Of a stretch of DNA of 24,995 nt, positions 7,206 through 14,756 are shown in pieces. The stretch is from CAZPKH01 sp964407165 (GTDB taxonomy: Bacteria > Bacteroidota > Bacteroidia > Bacteroidales > Muribaculaceae). A program made the position numbers and the translations under genes. How positions within the stretch are numbered: the first letter of the stretch is position 1; each line of letters opens with the position of its first letter. The notes below the pieces were generated by a model. That model saw only the letters and a list, made by a program, of their open reading frames with translations, was not told where the DNA came from and searched no databases. The stretch spans positions 1 to 24,995 of the forward strand of contig CAYOUJ010000034.1 in NCBI GenBank assembly GCA_964407165.1. The letters run 5' to 3'.

Positions 7206-8129
7206 ATGGATATAAGCAAACTTGTCATCCGTGACGACGCCCCGGAGCGTCCGCGCGTGAGCGTCATCATGCTCGCCTACAACAATGCCCGCTTCATCCG
7301 GCAGGGCATCCGTGCCATCTGTCGCCAGAAAGCGCCGTTCGCTTTCCAGCTAATCGTCAGCGACGACTGTAGCACTGACGGCACGCTTGATATCGTGCGT
7401 GAGATGATGGCCCGTTACCCCGGTCGAATCACCCTTATGCAGCAGGAGCGCAACGGCGGAATACCTCACAACTTCCTCGCTGCCATGCATGCCGCCCGCG
7501 GGGAGTTCGTGGCCATGTGCGACGGCGACGACTACTGGTGCTCGCGTCGCAAACTCGCCCGCATGGTAGCAGCCATGGACGCCGACCCGCAGGCCGCCGT
7601 GTGCTTTCACCGCGTTGTCAATGCCTATATGGGTACCGGTACATGGAGCCTCTCTAACGGCGGCCAAGGCGCGCTCACCACCATCGACGACCTCTGCCGC
7701 GGCAACTATATCACCAACTGCTCGAGCCTCTGGCGGCGCGAATATTGTCCCGAGCCGCCGCAGTGGATGGCCGACTTGTTGCTGTGCGACTATGCCATGC
7801 ACCTGATCAATGCCTGCCACGGACACATCATATATATAAGGCGCCCGATGGCAGTCTATCGCAAGCACCGACAGGCGCTGTGGAGCGGTGCCGACGAGCG
7901 GCGCCGCCTGGACAACGCCATTGCCGTTCGCGAGCGGGCACTGGAGCACCTCGACCTGCCATCTCCGGCACGCACCAACCTTGAGAAGGCGCTCGCCGAC
8001 AACGTGGAGGCGCTAAGACGGTGTGAGGCTAACACACTGAGGGGGGGGCACTTACAGCTTCCATTGAAGAGACGGGTGATGAAAGCTGTGCGCTCCGCTG
8101 TCACTTTTTTCATCCCCTTGCCATGCTGA
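7206..8129 (+). CDS. Family 2 glycosyltransferase
   Basis: A 307-residue GT-A fold glycosyltransferase that would move a sugar from a nucleotide-sugar donor onto an envelope glycan or other acceptor. The fold begins with VSVIMLAYNNARFIRQGI at 18-35. SDDCSTDGT (Asp53-Asp54) is the usual nucleotide-contact region, and CDGDDYW (106-109) is the metal-binding DxD region. The C-terminal third is basic and helical and may contact the membrane. Donor and acceptor are unknown. It is separated by three genes' distance from a second glycosyltransferase and is not part of an obvious polysaccharide cluster. The start is fixed by the promoter four bases upstream. Confidence 0.88.
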   Translation: MDISKLVIRDDAPERPRVSVIMLAYNNARFIRQGIRAICRQKAPFAFQLIVSDDCSTDGTLDIVREMMARYPGRITLMQQERNGGIPHNFLAAMHAARGEFVAMCDGDDYWCSRRKLARMVAAMDADPQAAVCFHRVVNAYMGTGTWSLSNGGQGALTTIDDLCRGNYITNCSSLWRREYCPEPPQWMADLLLCDYAMHLINACHGHIIYIRRPMAVYRKHRQALWSGADERRRLDNAIAVRERALEHLDLPSPARTNLEKALADNVEALRRCEANTLRGGHLQLPLKRRVMKAVRSAVTFFIPLPC

Positions 8130-8199
8130 GGGCTTAAACTTTTTGAGGGCGTCGGCGGTTATATCAGTAAAACCACGATTTCAACTGAAACTCACCGTC

Positions 8200-8961
8200 A
8201 TGAAACGCCTCGTATTATTCTTCGCCATAGTGGCTTTGCTCTTCGCATTCAAGGGCAACTCCGAGCCGCGCCCTACGCCGGCCCAAGAGACCAAGTCGGA
8301 GTTTGCCACATCTTATAATTACGACATAGTCTACCGCTGGGGCTTCATCGAGAAGACCGCCGCGAGCTGCACCGTGACCCTCGCCCGCGCCGACAGCGTG
8401 GTCACCGGCACCATCAACGGCCACTCCATCGACTGGGAGGGGCGCTACTACAGCATCAGCGACACCCTCACCGCCGAGTTCGCCGACCTCGACGGCATCA
8501 TCACCCAGCGCAACCTCAAGGCCATCGGCTGGTACTTCAAGCCTACCGTGCCCGAGCTGCCCGCCGGCTTCTTCGACGACCCCGCCAACTACAAGACCAC
8601 CCACGGCACAGGCACACTCAACGCCGACGACGCCACCATGGAGGCCGTGAGCGTCACCGTCGACATGATAGGCTTCTACACCGTGGCCCAGATGATAGAC
8701 TTTGACTCCCTCAACCCCGGCGACCGCGTCACCGTGCCCATCAAGGACGCCGACGGCAGCACGCAGACGCTCACCGTCACCTATAACGGCCGCTCCATAT
8801 ACCAAGGCCGCGAGGTGTTCCAGACCGTCTTCAACTATACTTGCGGCAGCCAGATGAGCGCATACCCCGTCAGCTCGCAGGTAGACGTCGATTCGCGCGT
8901 GCCGCTGACCATCGCCGCCGACCTGCTCATCGGACACGTCGAGATGCAGCTGCGCCCGTAA
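8200..8961 (+). CDS. Exported DUF3108-like protein
   Basis: A 253-residue protein with an N-terminal signal peptide (MKRLVLFFAIVALLFAFKG). The ATG at 8200 is preferred over an upstream in-frame start at 8143 because only it places the signal sequence at the N terminus. The mature part starts with YNYDIVYRWGFIEKTAASCTVTL, which resembles the YDVYYKWGFIxKxAG pattern of DUF3108 periplasmic proteins. The rest looks like a beta-rich fold. Two features fit the family: a central VTVDMIGFYTVAQMIDF segment and a C-terminal repeat of short beta strands. Function is unknown. Family assignment is by remembered pattern only and is moderately sure. Confidence 0.6.
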   Translation: MKRLVLFFAIVALLFAFKGNSEPRPTPAQETKSEFATSYNYDIVYRWGFIEKTAASCTVTLARADSVVTGTINGHSIDWEGRYYSISDTLTAEFADLDGIITQRNLKAIGWYFKPTVPELPAGFFDDPANYKTTHGTGTLNADDATMEAVSVTVDMIGFYTVAQMIDFDSLNPGDRVTVPIKDADGSTQTLTVTYNGRSIYQGREVFQTVFNYTCGSQMSAYPVSSQVDVDSRVPLTIAADLLIGHVEMQLRP

Positions 8962-8964
8962 CAG

Positions 8965-9028
8965 CTTTATCCGCTTACCCCATTATCCGATTATCCGATT
9001 AATCGGGTAAGCGGCTAACCGGATAAAG
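8965..9028. terminator. 8-bp tandem array folding on itself, after the DUF3108-like gene
   Basis: Units of 8 bp run in phase from 8967: TTATCCGC, TTACCCCA, then TTATCCGA twice. From 8999 the phase continues with reverse-complement type units (TTAATCGG, GTAAGCGG, CTAACCGG). The outer arms CTTTATCCG and CGGATAAAG pair, as do CTTACCC and GGGTAAG. It begins 3 bases after the stop codon and ends 22 bases before the EamA ATG. It shares TAATCGG and TAACCGG words with the hairpin at 4300-4337. Confidence 0.75.
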
Positions 9029-9050
9029 AGTTTAGTAAAAGAGTTTGATT

Positions 9051-9962
9051 ATGAACAAGCTGGTGAAGGGAAACCTGGCCATGGGCGTCTCAAAGACATT
9101 CTCGGGCCTTAACGAGAACGCGCTTCGCTACCTGCTGCCGCGCTGGATGTCGGCGGTGACGGGCGTGATGCTGCGCTTAGGCTTCGGCTGCGTGGCCTTC
9201 TGGGTGCTCTCGCTCTGCTGCCGCGACCGCTACCCCGACCGGAGCACACGCCGCGAGCGCTGGCTCATGGCCGCGGGGGGGCTGCTGATGACCGGCTACA
9301 TGATCTTCCTCCTCAAGGGGCTGTCGTACACCACCCCCGTGGTGTCGTCGATATTCATCTGCACCGAGCCGATATGGGTCTTCCTTATGGCCGTCATGTT
9401 TTTCCACGAGCGCGTGACGTGGATGAAGGTCGTCGGCATCGCCCTAGGCCTCGGCGGCGCGTGCCTCATCATCTTCACCCAGAAGAGCTCCGACATCGCC
9501 ACCCGGCCGCTGCTGGGCGCCCTGTGCTGCCTGGGCAGCTCGATAGTCTACTCGGTCTATCTCGTTGTCAGCAAGCAGTTCATGCGCAACCATACCTCCG
9601 TCATCGTCTCCAAGTGGACCTTCACCGGCGGTGCCATCGGCGCAATACCCTTCCTGCTCGTCAGCGGCTGGTCGCTGCCCATGTTCAGCGGCGGCATACA
9701 CTGGTGGCCCGTGCTCGTGCTCGCCTTCGTGCTCATCTTCCCCACCTTCATCGGCTACCTGCTCGTCGACGTCGGTCTCAAGAACCTCACGGCCACGGTG
9801 GTGAGCCTATACGGCTACCTGATACTGATAGTGGCCGCCGTGGTCAGCTACATAGTCGGCCAAGACCGCTTCGAGTGGACACAGCCCCCGGCCTTCGCCA
9901 TGATCATCGCCTCGGTCTACTTCGTCGAAATCGCCGAACGAAAATCGATGGCCAATCGATAG
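9051..9962 (+). CDS. EamA/DMT family transporter
   Basis: A 303-residue inner-membrane protein of the drug/metabolite transporter superfamily with about ten membrane helices in two EamA repeats. The first repeat ends at VGIALGLGGACLIIF (near 130-145), and the second ends near VSLYGYLILIVAAVVSYIVGQ. The pattern of a glutamate-containing helix (ICTEPIWVFLMAVMFFHERVT) is typical. The ATG at 9051 is chosen over a TTG two codons earlier. The substrate is unknown. The stop codon lies in a small hairpin (9947-9953 with 9962-9968). Confidence 0.88.
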   Translation: MNKLVKGNLAMGVSKTFSGLNENALRYLLPRWMSAVTGVMLRLGFGCVAFWVLSLCCRDRYPDRSTRRERWLMAAGGLLMTGYMIFLLKGLSYTTPVVSSIFICTEPIWVFLMAVMFFHERVTWMKVVGIALGLGGACLIIFTQKSSDIATRPLLGALCCLGSSIVYSVYLVVSKQFMRNHTSVIVSKWTFTGGAIGAIPFLLVSGWSLPMFSGGIHWWPVLVLAFVLIFPTFIGYLLVDVGLKNLTATVVSLYGYLILIVAAVVSYIVGQDRFEWTQPPAFAMIIASVYFVEIAERKSMANR

Positions 9963-9968
9963 GCCATC
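9947..9968 (+). terminator. Small hairpin across the EamA stop codon
   Basis: GATGGCC at 9947-9953 pairs with GGCCATC at 9962-9968 around the loop AATCGATA. The stop codon (9960-9962) is inside. It is a weak terminator candidate with an A/T-rich stretch following. Confidence 0.4.
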
Positions 9969-9982
9969 TGCATTAAAATTTG

Positions 9983-9990
9983 TAATTTTG
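9983..9990 (+). promoter_or_regulatory. -7 box directly in front of the second glycosyltransferase
   Basis: TAATTTTG matches TAnnTTTG. It is four bases from the GTG start at 9995, the same spacing as in front of the first glycosyltransferase, implying a leaderless or near-leaderless message. No clear -33 element is seen. Confidence 0.5.
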
Positions 9991-9994
9991 CGGC

Positions 9995-10861
9995 GTGATA
10001 AACGTGTCGATAGTGACATACCGCACGCCCGCGGAGGAGGTGCGCCGGTGCCTGCAAGCGCTCATGCTCTCGCAGCAGGTGCACCGTATATATATTGTGG
10101 ACAACGGCTCGGAGGAGCGCATCCGCGCGCTGGCAGGGGAGTGCTCGGCCGGCCGCGTGGTGTATATCCCCTCGGCCAACCGCGGCTACGGCGCCGGCCA
10201 CAACCGGGCAATCCGCCTATCCCTCGGGCAGCCGGAGGTGAAGTATCACCTGGTGATGAACTCCGACGTGCAGTTTGACCCCGGCACCATCGAGGCCATC
10301 ACCGAGATGATGGACGGCGCGCCCGACGTGGCCCTCACAGTGCCGCGCGTGATCTACCCCGACGGCCGCATCCAGCACGTGGCGCGGCTGCTCCCTACCC
10401 CCTTCGACATGCTCCTGCGCCGCTTCCTTCCCGCCTCGTGGTTTAAGAAGCGACGCCAGCGCTACACCCTCACCCTCGGGCACGACCGCGAGACCATTAA
10501 CGCCCCCTATCTGCTCGGCAGCTTCATGACCTTCCGCCTCGATGCCCTGCGCGAGGAGGGACTGTTCGACGAGCGCTTCTTTATGTACCCCGAGGACATC
10601 GACATCACCCGCCGCCTCCACGAGCGTCACCGTACCCTCTACTGGCCGGGGGTCACCATCGTCCACGCACACCGCGCCGCCTCCTATCACAGCGCACGCA
10701 TGGCGCGCATACACATCGCCAACATGGCACGCTACTTCTGCAAGTGGGGCTGGCTCATCGACCCTCGCCGCCGCCGCTTCAACCGCCGCGTCCTCCTCTC
10801 CCTCAAAACTACAAATTACGCGAATGGTCACGCGAAGAAACAAAAGAAGAAAAAGAAATAA
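9995..10861 (+). CDS. Family 2 glycosyltransferase, rhamnosyltransferase-like
   Basis: A 288-residue GT-A fold glycosyltransferase. MINVSIVTYRTPAEEV is the usual first strand, which supports the GTG start. DNGS lies at 36-39, ANRGYGAGHNRAI at 61-73 and MNSDVQF (DxD-type) at 88-94. A later YPEDIDITRRL motif gives the usual acidic catalytic region. This layout resembles WbbL-type transferases that build envelope glycans; donor and acceptor are not provable here. The last ten residues (HAKKQKKKKK) are encoded by the left arm of a palindromic repeat and look like an accidental poly-lysine extension. Confidence 0.88.
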   Translation: MINVSIVTYRTPAEEVRRCLQALMLSQQVHRIYIVDNGSEERIRALAGECSAGRVVYIPSANRGYGAGHNRAIRLSLGQPEVKYHLVMNSDVQFDPGTIEAITEMMDGAPDVALTVPRVIYPDGRIQHVARLLPTPFDMLLRRFLPASWFKKRRQRYTLTLGHDRETINAPYLLGSFMTFRLDALREEGLFDERFFMYPEDIDITRRLHERHRTLYWPGVTIVHAHRAASYHSARMARIHIANMARYFCKWGWLIDPRRRRFNRRVLLSLKTTNYANGHAKKQKKKKK

Positions 10862-10895
10862 AAATTTCTTTCTTTTCTTTTGTTTCTTCGCGTGA
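10828..10895. repeat. GAA-rich palindrome covering the glycosyltransferase stop codon
   Basis: Arms 10828-10859 and 10864-10895 (32 bases each) pair at about 30 positions around an AAAA loop. The left arm encodes the poly-lysine tail and ends on the first base of the TAA stop of the second glycosyltransferase. The right arm ends 13 bases before the queA ATG. It would form a long AU-rich hairpin with a pyrimidine-rich right arm and may stop transcription or shape the queA leader. Confidence 0.88.
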
Positions 10896-10908
10896 TAACT
10901 CATATATA

Positions 10909-12117
10909 ATGGATCCAAAGACACTCGACATAGCCGACTTCGATTACCCGCTGCCCGACAGCCGCATAGCCAAGCACCCGCTGCAGCAGCGCGACCGCTG
11001 CCGCCTGCTCGTGCGCGGCCACGACGGCACGCTCTCCGACCACATATTCTGCGAGCTGCCCGCGCTACTTCCCAAGGGGGCAATGATGGTGGCCAACAAC
11101 ACCCGCGTCATCAACGCCCGCCTGCGCTTCCGCAAGGGGGGTGACGGCGCCCTTATCGAAATCTTCTGCCTCGAGCCGCGCGAGCCGCGCGACTACGCAC
11201 AGTCGTTCGCAACCACCGGCTCCTGCACCTGGCTCTGCTTCGTCGGCAACTCCAAAAAGTGGAAACAGGGGATACTCGAAGTTCCGTTAGCCGAGGGCTG
11301 TCTGCGCGCCGAGCGCGTCGGCAAGGAGGGTAACGCCTCCGTCATACGCTTCACCATCGACGGCGCGCCCGCGGGCACGACTATGGCCGACGTCATCGGC
11401 GCCCTCGGCGAGATACCCATACCCCCGTACCTCAACCGCTCCACCGAGGCCTCCGACTCCACCGACTACCAGACCGTCTTCTCCCACATCGACGGCTCGG
11501 TGGCCGCGCCCACCGCCGGACTGCACTTCACCCCGGAGCTGCTGCAGGCCCTCGACGATGCCGGCATAGAGCGCCGCGAGCTGACCCTGCACGTCGGTGC
11601 CGGCACATTCCAGCCCGTCAAGGCCGACAGCATCGGCGAGCACGAGATGCACAGCGAGTTCATAGCCGTCGAGCGCGCGCTCATCCACGACGTCGCCGAC
11701 GCCCTCGGCGCAGGGCGCCCCGTCATCGCCGTGGGCACCACCAGCGTGCGCACCCTCGAGAGTCTCTACCATGCCGGGCGGCTTGTGCAGGAGGGCGCTG
11801 CCCCGACCGTGATACCGCAATGGTACCCATACGATGCCCCCCCCACCCCAGCAGCCCTCCCCCTCCGCGCCCTCGAAAAGTATCTGACGGATAGGGGTGA
11901 GGAAACCTTCGTGGCCTCCACCCGCATCATCATCGCCCCGGGGTACACATACAGAGTGGTTAGCGGCATGGTCACCAACTTCCATCAGCCCCGCTCCACG
12001 CTGCTGCTGCTGGTCAGCGCTTTCACCGGCGGCGGCTGGCGGCCGATGTACGACCATGCCCTGGCCAACCCCGCCTACCGCTTCCTCAGCTACGGCGACG
12101 CCTGCCTCCTCCTATAA
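10909..12117 (+). CDS. queA: tRNA preQ1(34) S-adenosylmethionine ribosyltransferase-isomerase
   Basis: QueA moves the ribosyl part of S-adenosylmethionine onto preQ1 at the wobble base of tRNAs with GUN anticodons, giving epoxyqueuosine. The ATG at 10909 gives 402 residues. An in-frame upstream extension to 10744 is rejected because it runs through the previous gene and the hairpin. Family blocks are visible in order: FDYPLPDSRIAKHP, NNTRVINARL, GEIPIPPYLNR, YQTVFSHIDGSVAAPTAGLHF, LHVGAGTFQPVK, HSEFIAV, AVGTTSVRTLESL, and VTNFHQPRSTLLLLVSAFTGG. The protein is somewhat longer than the roughly 350-residue E. coli enzyme. No other queuosine gene is in the window. Confidence 0.96.
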   Translation: MDPKTLDIADFDYPLPDSRIAKHPLQQRDRCRLLVRGHDGTLSDHIFCELPALLPKGAMMVANNTRVINARLRFRKGGDGALIEIFCLEPREPRDYAQSFATTGSCTWLCFVGNSKKWKQGILEVPLAEGCLRAERVGKEGNASVIRFTIDGAPAGTTMADVIGALGEIPIPPYLNRSTEASDSTDYQTVFSHIDGSVAAPTAGLHFTPELLQALDDAGIERRELTLHVGAGTFQPVKADSIGEHEMHSEFIAVERALIHDVADALGAGRPVIAVGTTSVRTLESLYHAGRLVQEGAAPTVIPQWYPYDAPPTPAALPLRALEKYLTDRGEETFVASTRIIIAPGYTYRVVSGMVTNFHQPRSTLLLLVSAFTGGGWRPMYDHALANPAYRFLSYGDACLLL

Positions 12118-12118
12118 A

Positions 12119-12201
12119 GCACAGATAACAACACACTTCACAGATTACACAGATAAAAAATTAAAATCTGTGTAATCTGTGAAATCTGTTGTTATCTATG
12201 A
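12119..12201. terminator. Bidirectional terminator-like palindrome between queA and the beta-helix gene
   Basis: Arms 12123-12154 and 12166-12197 (32 bases each) pair at about 29 positions around an A/T-only 11-base loop. The arms contain ACAGATT-type words spaced 9 bases apart (CACAGAT at 12139 and 12148). It starts right after the queA stop and ends shortly before the convergent beta-helix stop, the expected place for a shared terminator. Confidence 0.8.
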
Positions 12202-12218
12202 ATTTGTGCTTTACGGGG

Positions 12219-13727
12219 TTATTTGACGGCTATCTTGAGGCTCTTGATGCCCGAGGGGGTAGTGACGCTCACCAGGTAGACGCCCGTGGGGAGCTCGCCG
12301 AGCGAGAGCGACGTGGTGCGCGATTTGTCGCCGTAGACGCAGCGGCCCTCCATGTTGTATACCATGACGGAGGTCATCTCCTCGCCGCTGAGGAGCATGC
12401 CGCTCTCTGTGTCAAACTGCACCTGCGAGTCGGCCTTGGGGGCGGCGGCGCCTGTGGCGTCTTTCTCGAAGATGACGATGCCGAGGGTCTCGTCGTCGTT
12501 GTAGTCATAGATCACCTTGGCTATCTGCTCGGGCGTCTGATCGGGGACGCTCCAGGTATTGTTCTGGGCGTAGATGGTGTCGGGGGAGTTGTTGTAGACG
12601 TCGTAGGGGTGCTCCTCGTAGTCATACACCTCACCGTCGTTGCCATTGTTGACAAAGACGTTGCCGCCGGGCGAGTCGATCTCCTTGTTTCCGGGCTGGC
12701 CCAGGTTGACATACTTGAAGCCCTTGTAAGAGCCGGTCTTGGGGCCGATGATGGTCATGCCCCAGAGCGAGCCTTCGATGTGGTTGCCCGAGACGATTGC
12801 CTCGAGCAGGCCGGTGGTGTCGTAGCATGAGATGCCCGAGCCGCCGTTGTTGGGCACGCTCTCGTAGCGGTTGTCATAGAAAGCATTGTTGCGCACCTCG
12901 GCGTGGAATCCGCCCTGCAGGTTGAGTCCGTAGCGGCAGTTGCGCACGGTGTTGCCCTCCACTATCACCTCGCCGAATCCGGTGGAGCCGCCCATGAGGT
13001 TGCTGACGGAGATGCCGCCCACCTTGAGGCGGCCGGTGCCGACGATGACGTTGTTGCGGATAATCAGCGGGCCCTGTGCGCCCGGTGCGGTCATGTTGAG
13101 CATCGGGCGGTTGGAGTTGGCGGTGTTGCAGTCGTAGATGAAGTTGCCCTCGATGGTCATGCCGCAGTAGTTGGTGGCGCCGGAGCCGACGGCAACTATG
13201 TCGTTGTTATAGAACGTGTTGCCCTTGATGACGCTGCCAGCGCTGGTGCCTGCGAAGGCGATGCAGCCGGTGGAGTTCATGGCGCTGGTGACGTACTGGA
13301 ACGTGCAACCCTCGACCGAGATGGGCTGGTCACCGGTGTTGTAGATTGCGGCGTACTCAAAGAGGATGTTTGAGAAGCGGCCGCCTGCGGCAGTCTTTAT
13401 GCCCTTGGGCGCTCCCAGCGAGTCGATCTTGGTGATGATGGAGGGCACGGCCGGAGTGAAGTCGGCGTAGCCCTTGACAGTGATGGTCTTCTTGGCGTTG
13501 ATGCACACGCGGGCGCCGTTGTCCATCTTCAAGGTGTCGCCGGCGGCGATGGTGACATCGTCGCTGACGGTGAACGAGCCGTCGAAGGTCACGCCCGAGC
13601 CGTCGATGCGGCTAAGGTCGGCGAAGGTATAGACGGTGCCGTTGCCGGCGCTTTCCCAGCCGGCGGCGTTGGCGGAGGCGGCGCTGAGCAGCGTCAGCGC
13701 GGCCGTGGCGAGTAAAAATCTGTTCAT
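12219..13727 (-). CDS. Secreted right-handed parallel beta-helix protein with T9SS sorting tail
   Basis: A 502-residue exported protein. The signal peptide is MNRFLLATAALTLLSAASANA. Residues of about 45-390 consist of short repeated strands with Asn and Gly turns (IKGNTFYNND, IEGNFIYDC, IRNNVIVGTG, VEGNTVRNC, VRNNAFYDN, VSGNHIEG), the pattern of pectin-lyase-like parallel beta helices. The last 80 or so residues (VYNMEGRCVYGDKS, LSLGELPTGVYLVSV, GIKSLKIAVK) form a type A type IX secretion C-terminal domain, so the protein is probably exported through the outer membrane and attached to the surface or released. No catalytic residues of a known polysaccharide lyase can be named with confidence, so it may be a lyase, hydrolase or binding protein. 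Confidence 0.88.
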   Translation of the reverse strand: MNRFLLATAALTLLSAASANAAGWESAGNGTVYTFADLSRIDGSGVTFDGSFTVSDDVTIAAGDTLKMDNGARVCINAKKTITVKGYADFTPAVPSIITKIDSLGAPKGIKTAAGGRFSNILFEYAAIYNTGDQPISVEGCTFQYVTSAMNSTGCIAFAGTSAGSVIKGNTFYNNDIVAVGSGATNYCGMTIEGNFIYDCNTANSNRPMLNMTAPGAQGPLIIRNNVIVGTGRLKVGGISVSNLMGGSTGFGEVIVEGNTVRNCRYGLNLQGGFHAEVRNNAFYDNRYESVPNNGGSGISCYDTTGLLEAIVSGNHIEGSLWGMTIIGPKTGSYKGFKYVNLGQPGNKEIDSPGGNVFVNNGNDGEVYDYEEHPYDVYNNSPDTIYAQNNTWSVPDQTPEQIAKVIYDYNDDETLGIVIFEKDATGAAAPKADSQVQFDTESGMLLSGEEMTSVMVYNMEGRCVYGDKSRTTSLSLGELPTGVYLVSVTTPSGIKSLKIAVK

Positions 13728-13789
13728 AAGCTTGTTGAATGTTTGGTGAATGAATGGTGGTCAGAGGGAGAGGACCCTATATCCGTTTG

Positions 13790-13797
13790 CAAAGATA
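13790..13797 (-). promoter_or_regulatory. -7 box of the beta-helix gene
   Basis: On the minus strand this reads TATCTTTG, a full match to TAnnTTTG. It would give a leader of about 58 bases before the ATG at 13727. A -33 element is not obvious. Confidence 0.65.
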
Positions 13798-13815
13798 CAA
13801 AAAATGTGGAAAGTG

Positions 13816-13847
13816 CATTGCTGATTGCACATTTTTTCGTAAATTTG
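13816..13847 (+). promoter_or_regulatory. Promoter of tRNA-Leu
   Basis: TAAATTTG at 13840-13847 is a full -7 match. CATTG at 13816-13820 lies 19 bases upstream and can act as the -33 element. The -7 box ends 15 bases before the tRNA 5' end. It is divergent from the beta-helix promoter. Confidence 0.75.
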
Positions 13848-13862
13848 CAGCGCAAAAAGGCC

Positions 13863-13946
13863 GCTCGAATGGTGGAATGGTAGACACGAGGGACTTAAAA
13901 TCCCTTGGCCATTGCGGCTGTGTGGGTTCGAGTCCCACTTCGAGCA
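13863..13946 (+). tRNA. tRNA-Leu (UAA anticodon)
   Basis: The acceptor strand GCTCGAA pairs with TTCGAGC near the end, followed by discriminator A. The anticodon stem AGGGA/TCCCT encloses the loop CTTAAAA, giving anticodon UAA. The variable arm is long, as expected for a class II tRNA, and the T arm is GTGGG-TTCGAGT-CCCAC. The 3' CCA is not encoded. Length is 84 bases. Confidence 0.96.
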
Positions 13947-13957
13947 CATTGTTTCAT

Positions 13958-14012
13958 ATAGAAACACAAGAAACGACGGAAACAGAATTTTTTGTTTCTG
14001 TCGTTTCTTGTG
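13958..14012. terminator. 9-bp GAAACA-unit palindrome between tRNA-Leu and the ABC gene
   Basis: Units ATAGAAACA (13958), CAAGAAACG (13967) and ACGGAAACA (13976) are followed by complementary GTTTC units. Arms 13965-13983 and 13994-14012 pair at 18 of 19 positions with one G-T. It lies 11 bases after the tRNA and 12 bases before the convergent ABC stop, and so fits a two-way terminator. It shares the unit ATAGAAACA with the palindrome at 6508-6586. Confidence 0.82.
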
Positions 14013-14024
14013 CTTATGTGTGAG

Positions 14025-14747
14025 TTAGTTAGGGGTGGGGATGGAGAAGAGGCGGGGGATGTGGGGGGCGGCGGCCATTTCGGCGGCGGGGAGGTTGATG
14101 AGGCCCGGGGGGTCGATGAGCACGATGCGGTCGGCCAGGCGCAGGGCGATGTCGAGCTCGTGGGTGGAGAAGAGGATGCACTTGCCCTGCTCGCGGGCGA
14201 GGCGGCGGAGGAGGCCGACCAGCTCGTGGCGCGAGGGGAGGTCGAGGAACGAGGTCGGCTCGTCCAGTAATATAATAGGTGTGTCTTGCGCCAGGGCGCG
14301 GGCTATCATGGCGCGCTGGCACTCGCCGTCGCTGAGGCTGTCGAGGGGGCGGCGAGTCATCTCCTCCATGCCCACCAGGCGGACGGCGCGGCTGACGGTG
14401 TCGGCGTCTTCGGGGCGCATGCGGCCAATCCAGTTGGTGTAGGGCGCGCGGCCCATGGCCACGAGGTCAGCCACGGGCATGTCGGGCACGCGCACGCGCT
14501 TGGTTGCGACAAAGGCGACGGAGAGGGCGCGCTCGCGGGGGGTGAGGGTGTCGAGGGCGCGGCCGCCGATGAGCACATGTCCGGCCATCGGCTTCTCCAG
14601 GCCTGCGATGGCGCGGAGCAGGGTGCTCTTGCCGGTGCCGTTGCGGCCCAGCAGGGCGGTGAGGGCGCCGGCGGGGATGGAGGTGTCGACGTTGTCGAGT
14701 AGGAGGCGGCGACCGTAGCCGATGGTCAGGTGCTTTAGCTCGAGCAT
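14025..14747 (-). CDS. ABC transporter ATP-binding protein, FecE/BtuD type
   Basis: A 240-residue ATPase subunit. Walker A is GRNGTGKST (34-42), the signature is LSDGE (138-142, a serine-aspartate variant of LSGGQ), Walker B is IILLDEP (158-164), and the switch histidine is His196 in STHE. The N-terminal strand and the loop NWIGRMRPED are typical of iron-siderophore/cobalamin importer ATPases (FecCD partners). No permease or binding protein is in the window, so the partners must lie elsewhere. It follows the EFR1 gene after 9 bases and is likely in one transcript with it. Confidence 0.9.
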   Translation of the reverse strand: MLELKHLTIGYGRRLLLDNVDTSIPAGALTALLGRNGTGKSTLLRAIAGLEKPMAGHVLIGGRALDTLTPRERALSVAFVATKRVRVPDMPVADLVAMGRAPYTNWIGRMRPEDADTVSRAVRLVGMEEMTRRPLDSLSDGECQRAMIARALAQDTPIILLDEPTSFLDLPSRHELVGLLRRLAREQGKCILFSTHELDIALRLADRIVLIDPPGLINLPAAEMAAAPHIPRLFSIPTPN

Positions 14748-14756
14748 GAGTGGGGC

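Noticed and set aside
7206..10861. Surface polysaccharide synthesis cluster
   Set aside because: There are only two glycosyltransferases, separated by unrelated genes, with no flippase, polymerase or nucleotide-sugar genes.
10744..10908. N-terminal extension of queA
   Set aside because: It would overlap the preceding glycosyltransferase and run through the palindrome; the ATG at 10909 fits the family start.
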